64,000 bases of DNA from an uncultured Verrucomicrobiota bacterium. Lineage in GTDB: Bacteria; Verrucomicrobiota; Verrucomicrobiia; Opitutales; Seribacteraceae. The stretch spans positions 25,759 through 89,758 of the forward strand of contig CACHJU010000005.1 in the NCBI GenBank assembly GCA_902580225.1. Reading direction: 5' to 3'. Each line of letters opens with the position of its first letter. Within the stretch, counting starts at the first letter, position 1. Below are positions 7,895 through 17,445 of the stretch, piece by piece. Below the pieces are notes generated by a model. That model had not been told where the DNA came from and did no database searches. It worked only from the letters and a program-made list of their open reading frames with translations. The position numbers and the translations under genes are program-made.

Positions 7895-10402
7895 TACATG
7901 AATATGGTTAAGGATAAGAATAAAAGACCATTCAGGGTTTTAATACCCTTATTGATTTCTCAAACTATTGGGGCTTTTAGCGATAATGGAATGAAAGCGA
8001 TGCTGCCACTCATGGCTGCGATTCAATTTGGAAAAGAAAGTATGGATCAGGTCAATCAAATGGTATCTCTCCTTTTAATTATTCCATTCGTTGTATTTGC
8101 TCCATGGGCAGGTTGGATTTCAGACCGTTTCTCGAAGAAAAAAGTGGTCAGTCATTTACTTCTCGGTCAGGTCTTTGGTTTAGGTTTACTCGCTTATGCT
8201 TTGTTTATTGAAAATTTAATGATGGCTGTAATTGGTTTTTTTCTTTTGGGCGTTCAATCCGCTTTTTTCTCTCCGGGAAAAAAAGGAATTTTAAAAGAGT
8301 TGGTCGGTTCTGAGCGTTTGGGAATGGCAGTGGGTTGGATGGAAATGTTGACTATGGTCGGGATTTTAGGCGGAGCTTTTCTTTCTGCCAGTTATTTTGA
8401 CTTGCTGGCTCAGGTACACAGTGGTTGGAAAAGTGGCTTCATATTAGCGATGATCGCTATGGGGTTGACCATTTTTTCTTGGCTTTTATTTATTCCTACT
8501 CCGAAAACTAAGGCACCCCGAGCAGACCCTTTTCATCCAAGAGTTTTATGGAGTCACTGGTTTGATTTAAAGGAGCTTTGGAAAGATAGGGGGCTTCGAG
8601 GTGCCGCAATCGGAGATGCCTGGTTCTGGTCTGTGGGCAGTTTTTTTTATCTCATTTTGGTAAAATTATCAGGCGAGGTGGTTGAGGGTGAGATCGGGAT
8701 GGGTGGGTTATATGGTTACTGGTTTTTTTTGTTAGGCCTTGGCATTATGACCGGGAGTTTATTTGTGGCCTATTTAAATCGTGGACGGGTTGAGTTAGGC
8801 TTAACTCCAATTGGAGCTGTTTTGCTTCCTTTGGCCTTATTACTTTTGTATTTTGTAAATCCTTTTGATGATTTATTTCAATACGGATGTGTGTTATTAG
8901 GATTTTCTGGTGGTCTGTTTGTAGTTCCACTAAACGGTTTTATGCAGGACCAGGCACGAGAATCCGAGAGAGGTAGAGTTCTGGCAGCATCAAATTTACT
9001 GACTCAAATATCCAGTATAGGACTAATTCTTTTTCATGCTTTTCTTTCTTATTTAGGTTTTTCTGCGAAGCAGGAATTATTAATTATGTCCGTGCCAGCC
9101 TGTCTGGTGGCTTATCTTTCATTGAGATTTATTCTTGAGGATTTTTTTCGTGCCTGGTTTCATATTTTACTGAGAGTTTTTTATCGAATTCGGATTGTAG
9201 GATTAGAGAATTTTCCTAATAAGCATGGTGTGGTTCTTGTCAGTAATCATTTGTCTTACGCAGACCCAGTTTTCATAGGTGCAGCCTTTCCTAGAAAGAT
9301 AAGGTATTTAGCATATTCAGGATTAACTAATTCTTCTATCATGCGTTTTGTTTTCAAGATTACTGATACAATAACCGTTTCCCCTCAACATTCGTTCGAT
9401 TCTATGAAAAGCTGTGTTAGAAAGTTGAAGGAAGGGCTCCCACTTTGCGTTTTTGCGGAGGGAGGCATTTCAAGAACTGGTTCTATTTTTCCTTTTAAAC
9501 GGGGGGTACTATTATTGGCAAGGCAGGCAAAAGTTCCAATTGTCCCAGTACATATCGATGGAGTATGGGGTTCTGTTTTTAGCATGGAACGTGGAAAGTT
9601 TTTCTACAAAAGACCTTTACGATTTCCATATCGAATTTCAGTTCGGATTGGCACAGAAATCGATGCTGGATTGGTTGGTGCAGAAAATGTTCGAATTGAA
9701 GTTATGAACTTAGGGAGAGAGTCTTTTTCAGAACGGATTCCAAGCAGAGAAAAAGCTCAAGATCTTATTATTGAGTGTTTTAAGATCTCGCCCAACGATG
9801 ATTTTATTTTTTTTGAAAACCAGCTTGTTTTTACAAGGGGAGAAATGGCTCAGTTTTTACAGGGTGAACAGGTGTTGAAGAATAAAGATTCTATTCCTAA
9901 AGAATGTGGAGACTGGATTACTGGAATGCTCTCTCTTTTCCAAGAGGTAAAAGGTTCAGCAAAGATTTGGTCATCCTTTGTTCGTATTACTGAAACCCAC
10001 CTGTGGGATCAGGATGGTTTTAAGTTTGAAATAAACCAATATTTAAATCCAAAATGGATTTTATGGGTTGCTTATATAGGCAAACGAAAGCTGTTGTTCA
10101 AAGATGGTTTTTTATCGGTTTTTAATTCAAAGAATATAGAATCGGATCATCTTTCACTTGTTAATGCTTTGAGTACCGAAAGAAATGGTCTGGTATCAAT
10201 AAATTTTAAATCTATTGCTGAATGTAAAGGCCAATTTGATGAGCTGGAACATGGATTTAAGAAAAATTCATTAGGACGGCTATTGCCCGGTTTTAGCTAT
10301 TGTACGGATCCTGACTTTGGAATTATTGGCATAGATGGAGTAATAGATCGACTCAGAAAAATTAAAGGTTTAGATAATGAGGGTTTCCTTGAGGTGAATT
10401 GA
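7895..10402 (+). CDS. MFS transporter fused to PlsC-type acyltransferase
   Basis: The N-terminal ~400 residues form a 12-helix major facilitator domain of the LplT lysophospholipid-flippase type (it begins with an SQTIGAFSDNGMKAML segment). It is followed by a 1-acylglycerophosphate acyltransferase domain. That domain shows the HX4D motif in NHLSYADP, EGGISRTG (usually EGTRSRTG) and VPIVPVHIDG. Such fusions usually continue with an acyl-ACP synthetase domain (Aas). Here the last ~220 residues show no AMP-binding P-loop and I do not recognise them. The likely role is uptake and re-acylation of lysophospholipids at the inner membrane. The frame is open from 7790, but that start lies inside the previous gene; ATG 7895 or 7901, just before the first helix, looks more likely. 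Confidence 0.85.
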   Translation, partial: YMNMVKDKNKRPFRVLIPLLISQTIGAFSDNGMKAMLPLMAAIQFGKESMDQVNQMVSLLLIIPFVVFAPWAGWISDRFSKKKVVSHLLLGQVFGLGLLAYALFIENLMMAVIGFFLLGVQSAFFSPGKKGILKELVGSERLGMAVGWMEMLTMVGILGGAFLSASYFDLLAQVHSGWKSGFILAMIAMGLTIFSWLLFIPTPKTKAPRADPFHPRVLWSHWFDLKELWKDRGLRGAAIGDAWFWSVGSFFYLILVKLSGEVVEGEIGMGGLYGYWFFLLGLGIMTGSLFVAYLNRGRVELGLTPIGAVLLPLALLLLYFVNPFDDLFQYGCVLLGFSGGLFVVPLNGFMQDQARESERGRVLAASNLLTQISSIGLILFHAFLSYLGFSAKQELLIMSVPACLVAYLSLRFILEDFFRAWFHILLRVFYRIRIVGLENFPNKHGVVLVSNHLSYADPVFIGAAFPRKIRYLAYSGLTNSSIMRFVFKITDTITVSPQHSFDSMKSCVRKLKEGLPLCVFAEGGISRTGSIFPFKRGVLLLARQAKVPIVPVHIDGVWGSVFSMERGKFFYKRPLRFPYRISVRIGTEIDAGLVGAENVRIEVMNLGRESFSERIPSREKAQDLIIECFKISPNDDFIFFENQLVFTRGEMAQFLQGEQVLKNKDSIPKECGDWITGMLSLFQEVKGSAKIWSSFVRITETHLWDQDGFKFEINQYLNPKWILWVAYIGKRKLLFKDGFLSVFNSKNIESDHLSLVNALSTERNGLVSINFKSIAECKGQFDELEHGFKKNSLGRLLPGFSYCTDPDFGIIGIDGVIDRLRKIKGLDNEGFLEVN

Positions 10403-10467
10403 AAATTTCAATGCTTTCCCTGTTGCAAGGTTTCTGATAGATTTTTCATATTTTCACCATTTTTGTA

Positions 10468-11463
10468 ATGATCTCCTTTCTTAAAGAGTCCACTCAATTT
10501 GCCCAAGCCCTTTATGACTTAAAGGGACATTCTGTGCTTGTGCTTGGTCATCGTCGACCGGACGGGGATTGTATTGGTTCGCAAGTGGGTTTGACCCGTG
10601 TTTTGATTGAACTTGGAATTGATGCGAAGGCTGTAAATGAGGATCCTGTTCCTAGGACATTGAAAAAATTTATTGGAAATACTCCGTTTTTCGCTCCACA
10701 TGAAATAGAAGGAAATGATTTTACAATCGTAACAGTGGACTGTGCAGATAAGCATAGAATTGGAGAGGATTTATGTAAAAGATTTCCAGACATTTTTCTT
10801 AATGTGGATCACCATGTTTCCAATAACAATTATGCAAAATTGAATTTAGTCCTTTCAAATGCATCGGCAACTGGTGAGATTTTAGCTAAATTCTTTCTGG
10901 ACTGTGAAATGAAAATAGATTCGACCACTGCCGAAGCTCTGTATGTTGGAATTGCCACCGATACTGGACAGTTTTGTTATTCTGGAACTGATGCATCCGT
11001 TTTTGAAGTTTGCCGTAGATTATGTGAATATGGAGCAGTCCCTGCATTGGTTGCCCACGAATTATACGAAAGAGAAAAACCGGGAAGGGTTCAACTCTTA
11101 CAACGATTTTTAGCCAGTTTTCAAATGGAACACCAAAATCGTGTGTGCATTGGAACTATTAGGGATTCATATTATGAAGAAACCAATACGCAACCTGAAG
11201 ATGCCGAGGGATTTGTAGATTATGCTCGCTCTATGGAAGGGGTAGAAATTGGTGCTTTAGTTGAAGAAAAGAGTGGGAAGCTCAAGGGGAGTTTGAGGGC
11301 CAAAGATATTCGTTTTCGCGTCGATCTCTTAGCGAAACAATTTAGTGGGGGTGGTCATGCTTGTGCTGCAGGTTTTAATGTGAGTAAACCTTTGAATCAA
11401 TTTTATCCCGAATTAGTGGATGCGATTGGCCTGCATTTGGAAAAAGTGGAAGAGAAAAGTTAA
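10468..11463 (+). CDS. nrnA: DHH/DHHA1 phosphoesterase, NrnA-like
   Basis: This bifunctional nanoRNase/pAp phosphatase type degrades 2-5 nt RNA fragments and can release inorganic phosphate from 3'-phosphoadenosine 5'-phosphate. The DHH domain has the metal motifs RRPDGDCIGS, VDCADK and DHHVSNNN, then a TDTGQF segment. The C-terminal DHHA1 substrate-binding domain ends in the GGGHACAAGF motif. The length of 331 residues is normal. Its stop codon overlaps the truB ATG by one base (TAATG), giving an nrnA-truB-ribF operon. This matches an arrangement often seen behind infB-rbfA, though those genes are not present here. Confidence 0.92.
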   Translation: MISFLKESTQFAQALYDLKGHSVLVLGHRRPDGDCIGSQVGLTRVLIELGIDAKAVNEDPVPRTLKKFIGNTPFFAPHEIEGNDFTIVTVDCADKHRIGEDLCKRFPDIFLNVDHHVSNNNYAKLNLVLSNASATGEILAKFFLDCEMKIDSTTAEALYVGIATDTGQFCYSGTDASVFEVCRRLCEYGAVPALVAHELYEREKPGRVQLLQRFLASFQMEHQNRVCIGTIRDSYYEETNTQPEDAEGFVDYARSMEGVEIGALVEEKSGKLKGSLRAKDIRFRVDLLAKQFSGGGHACAAGFNVSKPLNQFYPELVDAIGLHLEKVEEKS

Positions 11464-12191
11464 TGAATGGACAGGATCCAGTTTTTGAAGGAATTCTTTT
11501 GTTGGATAAACCATTAGGTATAACATCTCACGACATAGTCGATCGTTTGAGGCGGAAATTAAAGATGAAGAAGATTGGGCATGCGGGGACTCTCGACCCA
11601 TTGGCTACTGGGCTCATGATCATGTTGATAGGTAAAGCTACCAAGGTTTCTCAGTTCCTTATTAGTCTGGATAAAAGTTACGATGGAGAATTCCTTCTCG
11701 GGGTCGAAACAGATAGTCAAGATTCGGATGGTAAGGTTGTCGCTGAAAAGCTTGTTTCTGATGAAATTAATCGAGAGTGCATTGAGCTTGAAATGAAGGC
11801 TTTTCTTGGGGATCAGTATCAAACGCCACCTATGTTTTCGGCCAAGAAAATTGACGGGGTTCCCCTTTACAAGATGGCAAGAAAAGGCAAGACAGTTGAA
11901 CGGGAACCTCGTTTTATCAGAATTAACGAATTCATATTGAGAAGTTGGAATTCTCCGAAGGGTGAATTCAGTTTGGCAAGTAGTAAAGGAACCTATGTGC
12001 GTACGGTTTTACATGATCTTGGGAGAAACTTAGGATGTGGAGCTCATCTTACTGCATTGCGAAGAACGAAAATTGATCAATTTGAAATTGAAGGGGTAAA
12101 GACATTAGAAGAAATTGAAATGATGCCTTTAAATGATTTTCAATCAATTTTAATTCCGATTAATAAAGCAGTTCCCACTCATGTTCTCTAA
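11463..12191 (+). CDS. truB: tRNA pseudouridine(55) synthase
   Basis: This enzyme modifies U55 in the T-loop of tRNAs. The catalytic Asp is in GHAGTLDPLATG. The N-terminal LLDKPLGITSHD motif, the PPMFSAKKIDG segment and the GTYVRTVLHDLG motif are all standard. It is 242 residues, compact compared with E. coli TruB (314), with the C-terminal PUA-like region absent or minimal. It shares one base with nrnA and overlaps the first possible ribF start by 11 bases. Confidence 0.95.
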   Translation: MNGQDPVFEGILLLDKPLGITSHDIVDRLRRKLKMKKIGHAGTLDPLATGLMIMLIGKATKVSQFLISLDKSYDGEFLLGVETDSQDSDGKVVAEKLVSDEINRECIELEMKAFLGDQYQTPPMFSAKKIDGVPLYKMARKGKTVEREPRFIRINEFILRSWNSPKGEFSLASSKGTYVRTVLHDLGRNLGCGAHLTALRRTKIDQFEIEGVKTLEEIEMMPLNDFQSILIPINKAVPTHVL

Positions 12192-13146
12192 CTTGATGGA
12201 GGTTTTCACCTCAATTGAAGACTTGGGTAGAAGTTCGGAAAAGCCGATTTATCTGGCTTTGGGAATGTTTGATGGGGTCCACTTAGGTCATCGAGCAGTT
12301 CTTTCTCAAGTTAGGAAGATTGCTAATGAAAATAATGGTTTATCAGTTGCCTTTACTTTTCCTGATCACCCCGCCTCTTTTCTGCGCCCCGAGAGTGCTC
12401 CGAAGCTGTTGATGAATAAAGATGAAAAAGCAATTCGATTGCTGGGTACTGGGGTAGATGCAGTAGTTTTACGAACATTTGATCAAGAATTTGCCAATGT
12501 TGAAGGAATGCATTTCCCCTCTTTTCTTATTGCCCGAATTCCCAGTTTAGAAGGACTATGCGTAGGAGAGAACTTTCGGTTTGGGAAAGGACGAACTGGG
12601 GACAGTGAGTATTTAAAAAAATACGGAATTGAAGTAGGATTATCTGTGGAGGTGGTGGGATCTGAATTGTTTTCCGAATTACCTGTTAGTAGTTCGAGGA
12701 TACGTGAAGCATTGTCTAAGGGTGAAATCGAAGAAGTAAACAAAATGCTTGGTTGGAAATATACAATTTCCTCTAAGGTTTTAAAAGGGAAAGGAATGGG
12801 GAGAGAAATCGGTTTCCCTACGATTAATCTTCCATGGTCACCCGATTCAAAGCCCGCTTATGGGGTATACATTGGAAGAGTGGGGTGCAGAGATGATCGG
12901 AAAGAAAAATTTGCGATTGCGAATTATGGTCTACGACCAACAGTAGAAGAAGGTGTAACCCAACCTCTCTTGGAAGTTCATCTTTTGGATCCGATAGATG
13001 AAGGCTTCGGGATGATGGGAGAGACTTTATACATGAGCTTGGAAGCTTTCCTTAGGAAGGAGCAAAAATTCGATTCCGTGGAAGACTTACGCAGTCAAAT
13101 TAAACGGGATCTTATAAGTGCAGAAGGTTTTCGTAATAAAATTTAA
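12181..13146 (+). CDS. ribF: Bifunctional riboflavin kinase / FAD synthetase
   Basis: This enzyme converts riboflavin to FMN and then FAD. The N-terminal nucleotidyltransferase domain contains GMFDGVHLGHRAVL and the VSSSRIREAL motif. The C-terminal kinase domain contains GREIGFPTINL and an ANYGLRPTVEE segment. The length of 321 residues is typical. ATG codons at 12181 and 12196 are both possible starts; the later one avoids most of the overlap with truB and still precedes the conserved region. Its stop overlaps the converging glycosylase gene by 4 bases. Confidence 0.95.
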   Translation: MFSNLMEVFTSIEDLGRSSEKPIYLALGMFDGVHLGHRAVLSQVRKIANENNGLSVAFTFPDHPASFLRPESAPKLLMNKDEKAIRLLGTGVDAVVLRTFDQEFANVEGMHFPSFLIARIPSLEGLCVGENFRFGKGRTGDSEYLKKYGIEVGLSVEVVGSELFSELPVSSSRIREALSKGEIEEVNKMLGWKYTISSKVLKGKGMGREIGFPTINLPWSPDSKPAYGVYIGRVGCRDDRKEKFAIANYGLRPTVEEGVTQPLLEVHLLDPIDEGFGMMGETLYMSLEAFLRKEQKFDSVEDLRSQIKRDLISAEGFRNKI

Positions 13147-13943
13147 ATTTTTTTTTGTAGGCTCGGACACCAGCAAGATGTCCTTCCTCCAATTTTTTCT
13201 CGAATTAGAGGCGATTTAGTCTTGGGGCAGAGTAACCCGTTTTTCCATCTTGAATGAAAAAGCCATCCCTTGGGTGGGTCACCTCCGTGTTTTCCAACAG
13301 ATTGCATGGCACCACGAGCAACAAAAAGGATTTGTTTGAAAAGTTTTTTTGCACCTGAATGGTTTATCATTTTCCCTAGTGTTGATGGATGTATATGAGC
13401 CCGCCATAGCACTTCGTCGGCCATCCAATTTCCCATTCCAGGGAAATATCTTTGATCTAGCAGGAGGGCTTTGATTGGTCTGCGGTTATGTCTATTAAGA
13501 GCATTTAAAAGGATATCTAATTGAAATTTTCTCTCGAGCATTGAAGTTGGGAGCCTTTCCCACCATTCAGGCCCGGATTCTCCAATGTGAAGGCGAAGAC
13601 GTCCGAATTGACGGGGATCACGAAAAGTGAGAATTTGAGAAGATTGTCTGAGTACAAGTGCATCATATTTAGTAGGAATATATTCGATTGATTCGACTGC
13701 TAGACTACCTGTCATACCTAGATGAATCCCTAGCCATTTATTGTTGGAAAAGGAAAAAAGCATTTGTTTGCCATGTGTGAATGACGAATTTAATAAGGTA
13801 CCGATAAGGTTTTTTTTAAAATCTAGTCGGTTGTTTTCTCTGAATACTCGGGAAGTTGGATTGGTAATCACATCTTGAATACAACTACCTAATCCGTTTT
13901 TCCACTGCTTACAGGAATAGGCTACTTCAGCGAGTTCTGGCAT
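13143..13943 (-). CDS. mutM: Fpg/Nei-family DNA glycosylase with incomplete zinc finger
   Basis: This is a base-excision repair glycosylase/AP lyase for oxidised bases. The N-terminal PE (P2, E3, catalytic), a lysine in HGKQ, the H2TH stretch LLDQRYFPGMGNWMADE and the GGR arginine in the finger are present. The C-terminal zinc ribbon, normally four cysteines as two CxxC pairs, keeps only one cysteine at each end (LLCPKTKS and CWCPSLQ). Zinc binding is therefore doubtful, and this may be a zincless finger like those in NEIL1 or plant Fpg. The length of 266 residues is normal. It converges with ribF and lies downstream of menD. MutM is the best guess, but the Nei branch cannot be excluded. Confidence 0.85.
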   Translation of the reverse strand: MPELAEVAYSCKQWKNGLGSCIQDVITNPTSRVFRENNRLDFKKNLIGTLLNSSFTHGKQMLFSFSNNKWLGIHLGMTGSLAVESIEYIPTKYDALVLRQSSQILTFRDPRQFGRLRLHIGESGPEWWERLPTSMLERKFQLDILLNALNRHNRRPIKALLLDQRYFPGMGNWMADEVLWRAHIHPSTLGKMINHSGAKKLFKQILFVARGAMQSVGKHGGDPPKGWLFHSRWKNGLLCPKTKSPLIREKIGGRTSCWCPSLQKKI

Positions 13944-13960
13944 GATTGTTGGCTTTCAGG

Positions 13961-15652
13961 TTATTCAGTGTTTAGCTTAAGAAGCCTTTGACGGGTTGAA
14001 CGGTCTGATTTTCGGTTAGTTATAATTTCAATTACTTGAATACCAAAACGGATGGGTTCTTTGATGAGTTTAACAACATGATTCCAATTTTCTGGTTTAA
14101 CATAATTAATTTGATGTGCTTTGCAAAGGTCTGAAAATATAACTCTTTGCGGTGTAGCAAAACACTTTTCAAATTCAGGTTCTTCAGCAATTGGAAGATT
14201 CTCGAAGATTCCACCCCCGTTATTGTTTATTAAAAAAATAGTTAGACTTCCTTCGAATTCTTTATTGAAAAACAGGGCATTAGAATCATGTAAAAAAGCA
14301 AGTTCTCCAGTAAGCAGATAAGTGGGAGTTCGGGATTTATGGGCAATTCCAAGTGCAGTGCTTATTGTACCATCGATACCATTAACGCCCCGATTTCCAA
14401 AAAGTTTCCGTTTTTTAACACTCGGTTTCCAAAACCATTCCAAATCCCGGATCGGCATACTGTTAGCGACATGTAGAAATGTCTCATGGGGCATATATTC
14501 TGAAAGTAATCGCACCACTTTGCCTTCAAAAAATGGATGCTCTTGTTGAAAAGCTTTTTCAAGTTTAGATTCGACAAGGTTTTCCGCATTTTTCCAAGAC
14601 TTAATCCAATCTGTTTGATTAGATGTCAGCGAAAGAGAGGATAAGAAGCGGTAATCTAGCTGAAATGAAAGGCTCGGACTTATTAATGGATCAACATTGA
14701 TTCCGCGAGGTTCAATCACAATTCTTTTTGCACTGCATTCTTCAATCCACTTACGAAGAGTTTTTGAAGTAGGCAAAGCCCCTAAACTGATTATCAGATC
14801 AGGTTTACCAATCTTTAAAAAGGAAGGATCCCTTAGCAGGTTTTCATAACGAAGAATACGGTTATCGTAAGGGTATTCCCTAAGAGGCGAAAGTGAATCG
14901 CAAAAAACTGGCATTTTATTCCTTTTAAGCCACTCGAGAATGAATTCAATTGGCACTTTTTCTCCCACAATGATCAAAGGGAATTTACAGGATTTAATTT
15001 CCTTTTGAATTGAATCGATTAAATCAGGGTTTTTAAATTTAGTTTGTTTTGGTAATTCGGTTTTGAGTAAGACTTGCAATTTGTCGGTATACTTAGGAAT
15101 AAAAGGTTCGCGAAAAGGAAAGTTTAAGTGAACTGGGCCTGGGTTTAAACCAATACTTTCTGCATGAGCAAGACACAAACTTTGTCGAAGAGAATGAATT
15201 TCTGAATTTTTAGAACTCGGTAAGTTTATTTCGGTAAAAGAACGGACGAAAGAACCAAAAATTTTGATTTGGTTGATTGTTTGCCCGGCACCGCAATCCC
15301 TTAGTTCAGGAGGGCGGTCGGCCGAAAGAAGGAGTAAAGGAATACTTGAGTGCGACGCTTCTGCGAGAGCAGGGAACCAATGAGTTGGTGCGGAGCCTGA
15401 GGTACATAGCAAAACGGAGGGTTTCTGATTACGTTTAGCAAAACCTAGAGCAATAAAGGCAGCACTTCTTTCGTCCAGAATTGGCGAGCAATCTATATCA
15501 GGATGTCTATTGAATCCTAAGACTAAAGGGGTTGAACGAGATCCGGGTGAAAAAAATACATTCGTCACCCCTAGCTCGTGGAGGGTTTGAGCGACCACTT
15601 CACCCCAAATGTGATTTGCTTTGGCGGTAGTTTCGAGATCTTGATCATTCAT
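13961..15652 (-). CDS. menD: 2-succinyl-5-enolpyruvyl-6-hydroxy-3-cyclohexene-1-carboxylate synthase
   Basis: This thiamine-diphosphate enzyme adds the succinyl semialdehyde unit from 2-oxoglutarate to isochorismate in menaquinone synthesis. The N-terminal TPP pyrimidine region (VFFSPGSRSTPL, with LDERSAAFIALG) and the C-terminal TPP-binding segment (GELAFLHDSNAL ... INNNGGGIFE) are clear. The frame is open from 15685, but the ATG at 15652 (MNDQDLE) gives the expected N-terminus and overlaps menF by only 8 bases. It is directly behind menF, so isochorismate is made and used by neighbours. The remaining men genes are not in this window. Confidence 0.95.
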   Translation of the reverse strand: MNDQDLETTAKANHIWGEVVAQTLHELGVTNVFFSPGSRSTPLVLGFNRHPDIDCSPILDERSAAFIALGFAKRNQKPSVLLCTSGSAPTHWFPALAEASHSSIPLLLLSADRPPELRDCGAGQTINQIKIFGSFVRSFTEINLPSSKNSEIHSLRQSLCLAHAESIGLNPGPVHLNFPFREPFIPKYTDKLQVLLKTELPKQTKFKNPDLIDSIQKEIKSCKFPLIIVGEKVPIEFILEWLKRNKMPVFCDSLSPLREYPYDNRILRYENLLRDPSFLKIGKPDLIISLGALPTSKTLRKWIEECSAKRIVIEPRGINVDPLISPSLSFQLDYRFLSSLSLTSNQTDWIKSWKNAENLVESKLEKAFQQEHPFFEGKVVRLLSEYMPHETFLHVANSMPIRDLEWFWKPSVKKRKLFGNRGVNGIDGTISTALGIAHKSRTPTYLLTGELAFLHDSNALFFNKEFEGSLTIFLINNNGGGIFENLPIAEEPEFEKCFATPQRVIFSDLCKAHQINYVKPENWNHVVKLIKEPIRFGIQVIEIITNRKSDRSTRQRLLKLNTE

Positions 15653-17084
15653 TGGAAAGAGTAGTTCTTCCCGTGATAACTTCAAGCATCGCTTCTAATT
15701 TTAAATCGGTTTCAGACTTTTCATTAGCAGGGAGAGAACCTTTTACAATTCCAGCTCCTGCATAAAGAGTAAGTGAGTTGGGCATGATTTTTCCGCATCG
15801 GATAGGAACCATGAATTCCCCGCGTCCACGAGAGTCAAACCAACCCGCGATTCCTGAATACCAACCACGTGAAAAACCCTCAAGTTGGCGAACAAGTGGT
15901 AATGCTTTTTCACGGGGAGATCCACCCATTGCAGGGGTCGGATGAAGGGCGGAAAGAGCATCGAAAGGATGAACATGGCTGGGTAATTTTGCCCTTAAAG
16001 GAGTACGTACATGTTGTAGGTTAGCTAGACGAAGAAGACGAGATTTACCCTCTTTACATTCAGAGATTCCACAAGATGCTAGTCTCCTTAAAATAGAATC
16101 TATGACTAGTCTGTGTTCGTGCACCTCCTTTTCACGGCCAAGTAAGGTTTTGCCTAAATGAGCATCTTTTCCGGCGGAAGGACCTCGGGGAGCGGTACCT
16201 GCGACAGCTTCCGTTTCAAGAGAATTACCCGAAATTCGGGAAAGTATTTCAGGAGTTGCTCCAATGAACATTCCCAAATCTGGTGTGGTCATGCAAAAGG
16301 TATAGCAGTCTGGAAACCTATTTCGTAAGGAGTGTGCAATTGAAAAATAAGGTATTTGAGTGTTAGTCTGATAAATTAATTTACGGGCAAGAACAATTTT
16401 GGATATATCCCCTTTATTGATGAATTGAAGAGCTTTTTTAACCGTTTGCTCATAAACGCTTTTTTCTAATGGGGTGCCCAGTTTGACTTTAACTGGGGTA
16501 GTATACTCTGGACGATAATCTGGTAGACTGTTTAATTCATTAAAAGATATCCGAACTTGTTTTGCTAACCGATGTGGATTCGCATTTGGTGCTATTTTGC
16601 TGTTTATGACAATTAGATGAGAACCTCCGTTGCGTACAATTTGCCATCGTGGAAGAAAAACTTGAAGTGCAGGATTTTTTGAGTTTGCGGAATTTTTTTC
16701 GAAGGTGGCGTTTATGAAAAGTGTGGGTCCAGAACCTTCCACTTTATTATCTCCGGCTACCCGAGTCCGGGAAAGAAGATTCTCCGACCACACCTTTGCA
16801 TTTTGAAAGCGTTGGGAACCATTAAAATTTGATTTCACAATGGAGTCCCCACAAGCAACAGAGAACTCTTCTGTCTGTTTTTCGAAGAAACAAATTGATC
16901 GGGTTGGATCGTGAATTTGTTCAAGAATCGCTAATGGATCGTTAAAGCTAGTCTCAAATGTGATGGACGAAAAAAGAGTGCTATTTTCTCTTTTAGCCTC
17001 ATTTAGGCATAACTCAAAAAAAGGAACGAGATCCGTTTGTTTGTCACAAATTATAGGAGTGATCGTTGAATACGAATTATTCAT
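15645..17084 (-). CDS. menF: Isochorismate synthase
   Basis: This is a chorismate-binding enzyme that converts chorismate to isochorismate, the entry step of menaquinone synthesis. The C-terminal ~260 residues carry the family motifs: SKIVLARK, FIGATPEILSRI, ETEAVAGTAPRG, KEVHEHRLVI and the ALHPTPAMGGSPREKAL loop, then GWYSGIAGWFD. The N-terminal part is less conserved, as usual. It is 479 residues. Pairing with menD makes the menaquinone branch more likely than siderophore or salicylate synthesis. It overlaps yidD upstream by 8 bases. Confidence 0.94.
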   Translation of the reverse strand: MNNSYSTITPIICDKQTDLVPFFELCLNEAKRENSTLFSSITFETSFNDPLAILEQIHDPTRSICFFEKQTEEFSVACGDSIVKSNFNGSQRFQNAKVWSENLLSRTRVAGDNKVEGSGPTLFINATFEKNSANSKNPALQVFLPRWQIVRNGGSHLIVINSKIAPNANPHRLAKQVRISFNELNSLPDYRPEYTTPVKVKLGTPLEKSVYEQTVKKALQFINKGDISKIVLARKLIYQTNTQIPYFSIAHSLRNRFPDCYTFCMTTPDLGMFIGATPEILSRISGNSLETEAVAGTAPRGPSAGKDAHLGKTLLGREKEVHEHRLVIDSILRRLASCGISECKEGKSRLLRLANLQHVRTPLRAKLPSHVHPFDALSALHPTPAMGGSPREKALPLVRQLEGFSRGWYSGIAGWFDSRGRGEFMVPIRCGKIMPNSLTLYAGAGIVKGSLPANEKSETDLKLEAMLEVITGRTTLSNE

Positions 17085-17370
17085 GATCAGAATTTATTTT
17101 ATTTGAACTACAAACAGGGTCGTACCCTCCAGGATGCATTGGATTGCAGCGAGCAATTCGAGTAAAGGTTTTCCACAGTGCTTTGGGGAGAGAGAACAAT
17201 TTAAGACACTCCAAAGCATATTCTGAACATGTGGGATGAAAACGGCAGGAGGCGTAAGGACCTAAAATGAATTGTTTAATTGGGGAAAAAATTCGATAAA
17301 TTTTTATAAATACAACGAATGGAAATGCAATGACACGTCCAAACAATCCAATATTAGACTCGTGTAACAT
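17077..17370 (-). CDS. yidD: Membrane protein insertion efficiency factor YidD
   Basis: This small protein (97 residues) is of the DUF37/YidD family, peripheral to the inner membrane and linked to YidC-dependent insertion. The three-cysteine core is clear: CRFHPTCSEYALECL, then RIARCNPMHPGGYDPV. An N-terminal amphipathic or hydrophobic helix precedes it. It usually sits between rnpA and yidC; here it is away from them, between thrS and menF, so its placement says nothing about partners. It overlaps the menF start by 8 bases. Confidence 0.93.
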   Translation of the reverse strand: MLHESNIGLFGRVIAFPFVVFIKIYRIFSPIKQFILGPYASCRFHPTCSEYALECLKLFSLPKALWKTFTRIARCNPMHPGGYDPVCSSNKINSDHE

Positions 17371-17445
17371 TTTTATAGTATATCGGTTTTAGCCTTCATT
17401 CTCAAAGTAAACTATCTAGAAATCAATCTATTACCTATCCAAAGA

